50,368 bases of DNA, taken from positions 1 to 50,368 of the forward strand of contig CANMLK010000003.1 of assembly GCA_947498445.1 (NCBI GenBank), read 5' to 3'. Under the pieces are notes generated by a model. The model did not search any database, was not told the origin of the DNA, and was given only the letters and a program-made list of their open reading frames with translations. Position 1 is the stretch's first letter, and each line of letters opens with the position of its first letter. The position numbers and the translations under genes were made by a program. Source of the DNA: Beijerinckiaceae bacterium (GTDB lineage Bacteria; Pseudomonadota; Alphaproteobacteria; Rhizobiales; Beijerinckiaceae). Of the stretch, positions 34,134 to 41,381 are shown in pieces.

Positions 34134-34541
34134 TCAGTGCGAATGCCCGAAGTGGCCCGTTGACTCATCATGGTCATGCCCGTGATCGGGCTCCATCGAA
34201 TCCGCTTCCGCATAGCCGTGCATCATGGCTTCCATGACGCGGCGCAGCGGATCGTCGCCCAGCGACAGATGACCCGCCATCAGCCCCGCCAATCGCGCGA
34301 AGACCAGCGGTTGCATGGACAGCATGTCGTAGCTGCGGGAGGGATCGACGCCCTCGCAATCGCGCGTTGCGCGGGCGAGCGCGTCAGCGAACAATTGATC
34401 GATGACGTTGACGACCGCGTCATCGGAAGACGCTGCGGTCTTTTCGCGTTTGCGGAGGATCATCTGGGCATGATGCAGAAAGCGGCTGTAATGAGCTTCC
34501 TGCAGGCCTGTCGGGCCTTCGTCATCCAGTTCGCCGCACAT
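34134..34541 (-). CDS. Small protein with histidine-rich C-terminal tail, unknown function
   Basis: A 135-residue protein of unknown family. The body is helical (LQEAHYSRFLHHAQMILRKREKTA, DAVVNVIDQLFADALARATRDC, PLVFARLAGLMAGHLSLGDDPLRRVMEAMMHGY) and the tail DHGHDHDESTGHFGHSH carries six His and several Asp/Glu, suited to binding divalent metal such as Ni, Co, Zn or Fe. The start at 34541 follows AGGAGCAGG. It is the last gene of the operon with two cupins and a His-rich EutA-like ATPase, which makes metal storage or delivery for that system plausible. No function is proven. Confidence 0.72.
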   Translation of the reverse strand: MCGELDDEGPTGLQEAHYSRFLHHAQMILRKREKTAASSDDAVVNVIDQLFADALARATRDCEGVDPSRSYDMLSMQPLVFARLAGLMAGHLSLGDDPLRRVMEAMMHGYAEADSMEPDHGHDHDESTGHFGHSH

Positions 34542-34660
34542 GTGTCCTGCTCCTGTAAAAGCAGCGCACGGCAAAGCCCAAGGCGCCGCTCTTGAAACGA
34601 ATGAGCGCGTCGGAGGGAACCGACGCGCCATTATTCAGATCAATTGAACGACAAAGGCGA

Positions 34661-35215
34661 TCAAAAGCCTTCGGCGTTTTCCAGTTGCTCGAACCAGTCG
34701 AAGCCCATGGACTTCACGATGCGGCTTGTGCACGAAATGATGCGGGCCTGCTTGTTGGGGTCCGCGTTGAAGTGCTTATGGGCGCAATAGGGCGGAATGT
34801 AGATGAAATCGCCTGCGGACCACTCGTACTTCTTGGGCTCGCTCTCCCACTCGAACTCCATCACGTCCTTGCAGTCGAACTTCACGTCCCAGTGCAGGTC
34901 GTAGCCGGAGCCTTCGACAACATAGACCACTTCTTCCGAGAGATGGCGGTGCTTGCCTGAGGCTTTGCCGGGCGCAAGGAACTGCATGTAGATGTCGAGG
35001 CAGTATTCCTTGGTGTCCATCTCCTCGTGGATGATGTGCTTGATGAGGCCGTGGGGCGAACGCTCCAGCGGCATCTCGTTCCACTTCACCACGCCGATCT
35101 TGCCGTCATAATCCTTGCGGAACTTCTCCGACGCTTTCAGAGCCTCGGTGTAGAAGTTGACTTCCGGCGCGTGGCCCTCTGCGCGTTCGCGCTCGCGGGG
35201 GTCGACAATGGCCAT
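34661..35215 (-). CDS. Single-domain cupin protein
   Basis: A 184-residue cupin. The metal motif is SGKHRHLSEEVVYVVEGSGYDLHWD: two His and a Glu in the H-x-H-x3-E-x6-G arrangement. The second motif is IYIPPYCAHKHFN, with the fourth ligand His. All four metal ligands of the cupin fold are therefore present, unlike in the two longer cupin paralogues nearby. AGGAGAG is 5 bases before the start at 35215. It is 69 bases downstream of the longer cupin in the same operon. It may be a metal-dependent dioxygenase or isomerase; which reaction is not visible. Confidence 0.85.
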   Translation of the reverse strand: MAIVDPRERERAEGHAPEVNFYTEALKASEKFRKDYDGKIGVVKWNEMPLERSPHGLIKHIIHEEMDTKEYCLDIYMQFLAPGKASGKHRHLSEEVVYVVEGSGYDLHWDVKFDCKDVMEFEWESEPKKYEWSAGDFIYIPPYCAHKHFNADPNKQARIISCTSRIVKSMGFDWFEQLENAEGF

Positions 35216-35284
35216 AACACTCTCCTGTAGCGGACAGGCGCGCACCTCGCGGCGCGCGCCGTTGTATCCTTACGTTAACGCGCC

Positions 35285-36403
35285 TTACGCGACCTTGGGG
35301 GGCAGCGACTCGAGTTCCTGCTTGTAGGCCTCGTCCATCTTCGGCTCGACGCCGTTCTTGGCGAGCTCGTCGGAGAAGAGATCGCGCACGAGCTTGGACT
35401 CGTCAGCGTAATCGATCTGGTCGCCGCCGATGCGACGGCTGATCCACGCCTTGGGCACGCCCTGCCCGTTACGGATCGAGACAGCCTCATGCTTGAACGC
35501 GAGGTAGCGGGCCGGTGTGGTGCCGGTGTTAAAATGCTGATGGAACCACATGTTCGGCGGCACGATCATGGTGCCGACTTCCCATTCGTAGCGCTTGGGC
35601 TCATCGCCTTCCGGCCACATCAGGGAATAGCCTTCGCCCGACAGGATGATGACGTGCGCGCCCGGACCATGGCAATGGCCCTTCTTGTAGGTGCCGATCG
35701 GGAACTGCGAGATGTGCGAGTTCATCGAGCCCTTGGCCATGTTGAAGCGGATGTGACCGCCGCCAGCGCCGCGCTCTTTGGCGGAAATCAGCGGCAGGTT
35801 GACCGCGTCCGGCACGAAGTTGGTTTCGAGCAAGAGGCCCTTCTGCTCACCCTTATTGGAGAAGTAGTCGGGCTCGCCGGCAAAGCGGCTCTTGAAGTCG
35901 TGCGGCGTGTTGAAGATGAAGTCGATGTCTTCGTAGAGGTTGATCACCGGGGGAGCGTTCGTCACCGAGCAGAAACGCGCGGGCTCGGAGCCCGAACCGT
36001 TGAAGTGCTGGTGCCAGGCGTTCAGCGGAATCGCGAACAGCGCGCCGGCCTTCCACTCGAAGGTGATCTTCTGGCCAGCGTCGTTCCACACTGCGGTGGA
36101 GCCGCGGCCGTCGAGGACGAGGATCATTTCCTCGAAGAGCTGGCGCTGGGGCTCAAGCTTCTTGCCCGGAGCGATTTCGCAGACGTAGCAGTCGTTCGAC
36201 GTGCGCGAGGCTTCGTGGTTGATATAGATGCCCTTGCCGCCGCGGCGGGCCCAGGGCTTCAGCTCAACAGTGCGCAGGTTCTGGATGTAGTGAGCCGAGA
36301 TGATGTCGAGGCCTTCGTCGCGCACCCAGCGCAGGTAGGGCGTGTCCTTCTCGGTGGCAAACTTCTTTGCAAGGTCGTCCGAAACAATTGCGTCTTTCGC
36401 CAT
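35285..36403 (-). CDS. Bicupin protein paired with EutA-like ATPase (reverse-strand copy)
   Basis: A 372-residue protein with two cupin domains, distantly like gentisate dioxygenases. Domain 1 (about residues 60-150) has LEPQRQLFEEMILVLDGRG, where the usual H-x-H is Q-R-Q, and IPLNAWHQHFNG. Domain 2 (about 205-320) has KGHCHGPGAHVIILSGEGYSLMW, which retains H-x-H, and MWFHQHFNTG. One site is therefore degenerate. AAGGAGG lies 5-6 bases before the start at 36403. It is 115 bases downstream of the EutA-like gene. A paralogue (40068-41297) is likewise paired with an EutA-like gene, so the association seems functional. Activity unknown; an aromatic or organic-acid dioxygenase is one option. Confidence 0.85.
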   Translation of the reverse strand: MAKDAIVSDDLAKKFATEKDTPYLRWVRDEGLDIISAHYIQNLRTVELKPWARRGGKGIYINHEASRTSNDCYVCEIAPGKKLEPQRQLFEEMILVLDGRGSTAVWNDAGQKITFEWKAGALFAIPLNAWHQHFNGSGSEPARFCSVTNAPPVINLYEDIDFIFNTPHDFKSRFAGEPDYFSNKGEQKGLLLETNFVPDAVNLPLISAKERGAGGGHIRFNMAKGSMNSHISQFPIGTYKKGHCHGPGAHVIILSGEGYSLMWPEGDEPKRYEWEVGTMIVPPNMWFHQHFNTGTTPARYLAFKHEAVSIRNGQGVPKAWISRRIGGDQIDYADESKLVRDLFSDELAKNGVEPKMDEAYKQELESLPPKVA

Positions 36404-36518
36404 ATTTTCCTCCTTGGACATCGGGAGACGGAGCACGCAATAACGGCACCGTCCGATCAGATTTAGTCCTATAGATCAGATTGCAACGCCCTGATCAATG
36501 CGGCGCTCAGCTTGTGGT

Positions 36519-38285
36519 TCAGGCTGTCTTGCCTGCGGGCGCTGCATGGCTGTGGCCATGGGCGTGATCATGTCCATCATGATGGTGATGATGGCCATGC
36601 GTATGTGCGCCGGGACCGTCTTCCTGCTCGCGATGGTGAATAATCTCCTTCGAGCGCGGGCCGCGGGGATCTTCGTTGAACACCAGCGACTTGATGGTGA
36701 CAGGCACAGTGTACGAAGGAATTCGCACTTTGCCGAGATCGATGTAGTCAAAATCCATCAGCATCACGCCGTCGATCACCAAAATCTCGCTCTCGATGCC
36801 GCAATCCTCACGGATGACGGCGCCAAGCGTCTGGGCGACGTCGCCGTCGAGCATGACGTAGATCGGGTTTCCAGCCGCGATCTTGTCGGCGAGCCCTTCC
36901 ACGATGCCCTTCGCGAAGGCGAAGATGCGCTCATAGGCGGGCGGGCCGGTCCAGCGCAGGGCCAGGGCGATCTCGGTGTCGGCGCTCTCCAGCTCAAAGG
37001 CCTTGCGATGGCTGATGATGGCTTTCGCCAGCGCCGCCGGATCGACATCCTCGCCAGCCTCGAAGGGCGGGGAGAGGACCTGGAGATTGCGCTTGGGCAG
37101 CAGGATGCCGGGGTTGGAGATGTAGCTCGTGTTGCCCGACAGCTGGACTGAATATTCCGAGGCGCCGAGCGCGGTGGCGCGGATGCATTCACGCGCCGGC
37201 AGCAGCGGCCAAGCGAACTTGCCAGCATCAACCTTGCGGCGGATTGCAGCGCCCAGTCGCTTGCCCATGTCGTTGAAATCGCGCTGCTCACGATCGTAGA
37301 CGTATTCGGCGACGCCGCCTGAGAACATCATCCCGCCGAGATCGCCGAAATCGAGAATCGGATCGGTCAGATAGAGATGCGCGACGTCGTGGGGAATCGG
37401 CCGCTCGGTCAGCGCGGCGACAAGCGTGTCCGCCATCACGTCCGCGACTTTATCGAGATCGTCGGGATTGATTGTGTCGCCCAGATTCCAGTCGAAACCC
37501 GCGCGGCGGGCGTGGGTGCGCCCGGCAGGGTCAAGACGCGCGATCTTGCCGCCTTCGGTCACCTGCAAGCGGCCGCCGATGTGCACGGCGGCTGTCACCA
37601 GCACCTTGCCGCCTTCGATCAGGCCCAGTTTTGTCGTGCCGCCGCCGATGTCGACGTTGAGGACGCGCTTGCCAAGATCGAGGGAAGCCTGCGCTGCGCC
37701 CGAACCGTAGGCGGCGAGCATGGATTCCATGTGGTGGCCAGCGGTGGCGCAGACGAATTCGCCGCCCGCTTCCGACAGCATGGCGGAGATCGCCTGCGCG
37801 TTTTCACGCCGCAAAGCCTCGCCGGTGAGAATCACGGCGCCAGTGTCGACGTCGTCCTTCTTGAGGCCCGCGCCCTCATAGGCTTCGAGCACGATGTCGC
37901 GCAGCTTGTCCTCGTCAATGCGGGTGACGCTGGCGTAGGGCGTGAGCGAAACGGGGGAAAGATAAAGCTGCTCGCGCGAGACGACGTAATAACGGCTCGT
38001 CAGGTCTTCGGAGAGGCGGCGCAGGTGAATGCGCGAAAAGATGACCTGCGTACCGGAGGAGCCGATGTCGATACCGACGCTGGTCAGATGCACATTGTCC
38101 TGCATCCACAGCGGGTTTTCCTCAATGGGCCCGTCGTACTGGAACTGGTCGTGCTCGTGGTCGGCCTCTTCGTCATGTTCATGGTGGAAGTATTGGCCGA
38201 CGTTGTGTTCCTGCAACGTGTGGTCTGCGGCTGCCTTGATCGCATCCTCGACGGTCCTGCCGGATTTCTCGTCCTCGTTCGCCAT
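36519..38285 (-). CDS. EutA-like ASKHA ATPase with histidine-rich ends
   Basis: A 588-residue protein resembling EutA, the reactivating factor of ethanolamine ammonia-lyase. ASKHA nucleotide motifs are TSVGIDIGSSGTQVIFSR (phosphate 1, near 68-85), VLNVDIGGGTTKLGLIEGG (phosphate 2) and GGMMFSGGVAEYVY (adenosine). The end has EILVIDGVMLMDFDYIDLGKV and PVTIKSLVF. The N-terminus (HHEHDEEADHEHD) and the C-terminal about 30 residues (HTHGHHHHHDGHDHAHGHSH) are His-rich, like nickel or zinc metallochaperones such as HypB or UreE. No eutB/eutC or other cobalamin enzyme is nearby. GGGGAGA precedes the start. It heads the cupin operon after a hydrolase gene. I infer an ATP-driven activator of the cupins, possibly in metal delivery. 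Confidence 0.83.
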   Translation of the reverse strand: MANEDEKSGRTVEDAIKAAADHTLQEHNVGQYFHHEHDEEADHEHDQFQYDGPIEENPLWMQDNVHLTSVGIDIGSSGTQVIFSRIHLRRLSEDLTSRYYVVSREQLYLSPVSLTPYASVTRIDEDKLRDIVLEAYEGAGLKKDDVDTGAVILTGEALRRENAQAISAMLSEAGGEFVCATAGHHMESMLAAYGSGAAQASLDLGKRVLNVDIGGGTTKLGLIEGGKVLVTAAVHIGGRLQVTEGGKIARLDPAGRTHARRAGFDWNLGDTINPDDLDKVADVMADTLVAALTERPIPHDVAHLYLTDPILDFGDLGGMMFSGGVAEYVYDREQRDFNDMGKRLGAAIRRKVDAGKFAWPLLPARECIRATALGASEYSVQLSGNTSYISNPGILLPKRNLQVLSPPFEAGEDVDPAALAKAIISHRKAFELESADTEIALALRWTGPPAYERIFAFAKGIVEGLADKIAAGNPIYVMLDGDVAQTLGAVIREDCGIESEILVIDGVMLMDFDYIDLGKVRIPSYTVPVTIKSLVFNEDPRGPRSKEIIHHREQEDGPGAHTHGHHHHHDGHDHAHGHSHAAPAGKTA

Positions 38286-38409
38286 CTATCTCCCCGCGCG
38301 CAAGGGTCTTCCGCTTCCTCCAAACGCATGAGGCGCGTCTCGCGGTCTTGTCGCTATAGGGGTCTGAGTCGCGCGAACGCGTCCGGCTGTCAACCCCGGG
38401 ACGGACCCT

Positions 38410-39861
38410 TCAAGAGCGCCGGCGCAGCCAGTCTGCGATGTAATCAAGTGCGCGGCCGGACGTGTCGCCGAAGCGGCGGCCAGACCCGCCTGAGCAGCTC
38501 TGGCATGGATTGAGCCAGTGCATGGCCCCTTCCACGCCCACCAGGTCTTTATCCTGCGACGCGGCGGCGTCGAGGATCATTTCCGCAGGCCGGACGCCGA
38601 AGTGGGCGGTGTTGGCGACGACCAGCAGTGGGTCGGTCACACCGGCGAGGTTGGAGATCGCGCTTGTCGTGGAGGACGCCCAGATCACCCCGGTTACGTC
38701 GTCTGCGGTCACGTCGTAGTCCGCCGTCGTGTTGATGGCGTGGCCTGCAAGAAAACCGCGAGCCGAGAAGGCGACGGCGGTGCGGTAGCTGTTGGACTCG
38801 CGTGGGTTGCCGGTGGGAAGGGAAATGGATTCCAGCACGCGGGTCGGCTTCGATCCATCGGCGGCCAGCATCTTGTGCGCGCGTTTAGTGCGCATAAGCA
38901 AACCGGCATCGACCTGCCAGATGGGTGTGGTGAGTACGCCGGCCACAAACAGGGGCATGTCATCGTTGAAAGCGTCGCGCTCGCGTGTCGCCACGGCGGA
39001 GACGAGCTTGCGCGCCTCGCCACTCAGTCTGGCGCCGCGCTCGGCCTGCGCGGTGAAAAACGCCTTGCGGAAAGCCGCGGGATATCGCCCCGCGTTCTGG
39101 CCCGGATCGAACCCGTTGCGCGGGTCATACATATCGAGTCCCGGATATCGCTGGGTCGGCGCGCTTTCGACTGCGATGGCCGGGTCCAGCCCGGAGAGGG
39201 TCGCAAAAGCCTGCCCGAGATCGGGATCGACCAACACGAGTGCGGCGGCGGGCACGAGACCCGAAAGGCGAGCCCCGTCACAAGGGGCGATCTTCTCGGC
39301 CCCCTGACAGGTGGCGGCGCCGTTCCTGGCGACGCTCTGGTAAAAGGCCGCAAGCGCTCCGCCCTCACCGTGGCCAGCCAGGATGACGGTTTGCACACCG
39401 CGTTCCTGACGGACCCGTGCGAGGGCCGCGCTGATGGTCTGAGCCTGGGAATCGTAGCCGCCAAATCGAAATGGCCGGTTGGTGGTCGGCGGGTCTGCGC
39501 AGAGGACGACAAATCCACGCTCCGCCAGGCCGCTGCACAGCGGATTGCCGAGGGAACTGGCGAACGGATGGACGAGAACGACCGCCGTTTTCGCCGCGCC
39601 GTTTCTGTCCTGACCCCGGTCCTGCGGCGCCCACAACAAGCCCTGCCCGAGATGGCCCAGCGAAACGTAGAGCGAGGGGGCAGACACGCGGGCCGGCGCG
39701 GCCGGAGCTGCGGGCGCGACGGGAGCTGCGGGCGTCGAGGCGTCAGGTTGCCCCTGCGCCATCGCGGCGGCGCTCGCAAAGCCGAGCAGCAAGGCTGCCA
39801 GTTGTCCCGCAAGGATCAAGCGATCATTCCTCCGCCATCCTTCGCCACCTGCGGCGAACAT
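38410..39861 (-). CDS. Exported alpha/beta-hydrolase-like protein lacking the nucleophile Ser
   Basis: A protein of about 483 residues with a signal peptide (RLILAGQLAALLLGFASAAAMAQ) and an Ala/Pro-rich linker. An alpha/beta-hydrolase core follows: TAVVLVHPFASSLGNPLCSGLAERGFVVLCADP, then the nucleophile elbow ILAGHGEGGALAAF. In the pattern G-x-S-x-G the Ser is Gly here, so classical hydrolysis is unlikely unless another residue serves. Late motifs are VTDPLLVVANTAHFGVRPAEMI and EGAMHWLNPCQSC with a Cys pair. The start at 39861 lies 6 bases after GAGAGG; ATG 39867 is also possible. It is upstream of the EutA-like gene on the same strand with a 124-base gap. Confidence 0.75.
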   Translation of the reverse strand: MFAAGGEGWRRNDRLILAGQLAALLLGFASAAAMAQGQPDASTPAAPVAPAAPAAPARVSAPSLYVSLGHLGQGLLWAPQDRGQDRNGAAKTAVVLVHPFASSLGNPLCSGLAERGFVVLCADPPTTNRPFRFGGYDSQAQTISAALARVRQERGVQTVILAGHGEGGALAAFYQSVARNGAATCQGAEKIAPCDGARLSGLVPAAALVLVDPDLGQAFATLSGLDPAIAVESAPTQRYPGLDMYDPRNGFDPGQNAGRYPAAFRKAFFTAQAERGARLSGEARKLVSAVATRERDAFNDDMPLFVAGVLTTPIWQVDAGLLMRTKRAHKMLAADGSKPTRVLESISLPTGNPRESNSYRTAVAFSARGFLAGHAINTTADYDVTADDVTGVIWASSTTSAISNLAGVTDPLLVVANTAHFGVRPAEMILDAAASQDKDLVGVEGAMHWLNPCQSCSGGSGRRFGDTSGRALDYIADWLRRRS

Positions 39862-40015
39862 GGCCATCCTCTCGACGCGGGAGCGCGGGCGCAAGGGTTC
39901 ACGCACAGACCTTGCCGCGCGAACATGGCGGCGGTTTGGCAAGTGTGACAGAAATCGCCAGTCCAAGTTGACACGCTCCGGCGTTTGCCTGATTTACCAA
40001 GAGGAGAGCGCCCCG

Positions 40016-40078
40016 ATGCGGCGCGACGCGATGGCGCCGCAGGCGTCCGCCAACACGGAGGATTACCATGCCACATGA
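40016..40078 (+). CDS. Possible 20-residue leader peptide before the cupin gene
   Basis: ATG at 40016 follows AGAGGAG by 9 bases and encodes MRRDAMAPQASANTEDYHAT, stopping at 40078, 11 bases inside the cupin gene (start 40068). The reading frame differs from that of the cupin. A translated leader that couples or controls cupin translation is possible; it could also be chance. Confidence 0.3.
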   Translation: MRRDAMAPQASANTEDYHAT

Positions 40079-41297
40079 TGCGAAGGACGGCACCCACTGG
40101 CACGAGCCGGCCGGAACGAAGAAAGCGGGCTTTGGCGAATTCAAGAAACAGCCGACCCCCTATGACGCCTTCATGGAGTCCGAAGGCGTGCCGGTTTTCC
40201 GTGACATTGGCATTTCCTGCGTCGCGAACCTGCCGCTCCACGATTGGAAGCGCAAGGGCGGCAGAGGCCATTACATCCAGCTCTACGGAACGGAAACGAA
40301 GTGGGGCTGCTACGTGGTCGAAGTGCCGCCGGGCGGCGCGCTTCATCCCGAAAAGCACATGTTCGAGGAAATCTACCTCGTCGTCGAAGGCCGCGGCACG
40401 ACTGAAGTCTGGCAGGAAGGCGACACCAAGAAGCACGTCTTCGAATGGCAGAAGGGCTCGATGTTCTCGATCCCGATGAACGCCTGGTTCCGCATCGTCA
40501 ACGCCACGTCGGGCGGCGCGCTCCTGCTCGCCGGCAACACGGCGCCGAACGTGATGAACATGATCAACAACGTTGAAGGCGTGTTCAACAACCCGTTCGT
40601 GTTCCGCGACCGCTTCTCGGGCGCCGACGATTTCTTCAAGCCCAAGGACGACATCGAGCCAGATCCGGTGCGCGGTCTGGCCATGCGCAAGACGAACTTC
40701 ATTCCTGACGTCGTCGATTGCGAACTTCCGCTCGATAACCGCCGCTCGGTCGGCTATCGCCGCGTCGAGCCGTTCATGACCAATAACCAGTTCTATTACT
40801 GGATCGCGCAGCATGAGAACGGCCGCTATTCCAAGGCTCACGCGCACACGTCCGCAGCCGTGCTCGTTTGCCTCAAGGGCAAGGGCTACACCTATTCGTG
40901 GCCGGAGCGTTGCGGCCCGACGCCGTGGAAAGACGGCTTCGGCCATGAGGTTCGCCGCGTTGATTACGGCCAGTTCGGGCTCGTGACGGCGGCGCCGGGC
41001 GGCGCGCGTTGGTATCATCAGCACTTCTCGGTCTCCAAGGACGACTTCCGCCTGTCCGCGTGGTTCGGACCGCATAATCCGGGCCGCGATCCGGGCGCGC
41101 CGGGCGAGAAGCACACCGACTACACCGCCATCGATCTCGACAAGGGTGGCACGGCTATCCCCTACTTCATGGAAGACCCCTATCTTCGCAAGGAGTTCGA
41201 GGAAACGCTGAAGCGCAACAACGTGCCGTGCCGCATGGATGGCGCATGGTACGTGCCGCCGAACGCGAACGACGAAAAGCGCGACACGGTGGTCTGA
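40068..41297 (+). CDS. Bicupin protein paired with EutA-like ATPase (forward-strand copy)
   Basis: A 409-residue paralogue of the bicupin at 35285-36403, with the same domain plan and shared segments (GxCYVxEVxPG..., MFEEIYLVVEGRGTTEVW, FEWQKGSMFSIPMNAW). Domain 1 retains one His and the Glu of motif 1 (HPEKHMFEE), but its motif 2 reads NAWFRIVN, without His. Domain 2 has SKAHAHTSAAVLVCLKGKGYTYSW (H-x-H) and RWYHQHFS. GGAGG is 6 bases before the start at 40068. A strong terminator follows the stop, then the second EutA-like gene, so cupin should be made in excess over ATPase. Enzyme activity is not established. Confidence 0.85.
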   Translation: MPHDAKDGTHWHEPAGTKKAGFGEFKKQPTPYDAFMESEGVPVFRDIGISCVANLPLHDWKRKGGRGHYIQLYGTETKWGCYVVEVPPGGALHPEKHMFEEIYLVVEGRGTTEVWQEGDTKKHVFEWQKGSMFSIPMNAWFRIVNATSGGALLLAGNTAPNVMNMINNVEGVFNNPFVFRDRFSGADDFFKPKDDIEPDPVRGLAMRKTNFIPDVVDCELPLDNRRSVGYRRVEPFMTNNQFYYWIAQHENGRYSKAHAHTSAAVLVCLKGKGYTYSWPERCGPTPWKDGFGHEVRRVDYGQFGLVTAAPGGARWYHQHFSVSKDDFRLSAWFGPHNPGRDPGAPGEKHTDYTAIDLDKGGTAIPYFMEDPYLRKEFEETLKRNNVPCRMDGAWYVPPNANDEKRDTVV

Positions 41298-41313
41298 TCA
41301 ATCCGATAGCAAC

Positions 41314-41350
41314 GCCCTCCCCGCGCAACGGGGAGGGCCCTTTCTTTTTT
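41314..41350 (+). terminator. Intrinsic terminator between cupin and EutA-like genes
   Basis: GCCCTCCCCG (41314-41323) pairs with CGGGGAGGGC (41329-41338) over a 5-base loop, followed by CCTTTCTTTTTTC. This is a strong intrinsic terminator on the forward strand. Partial readthrough would lower the ATPase dose relative to the cupin. Confidence 0.88.
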
Positions 41351-41381
41351 CAGGGATGAAGCCGACAAGGATGAAGTCGAG

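Noticed and set aside
38518-39948. 476-codon forward open frame
   Set aside because: Antisense to the exported hydrolase-like gene; low-complexity Arg/Gly-rich translation without a family signature.
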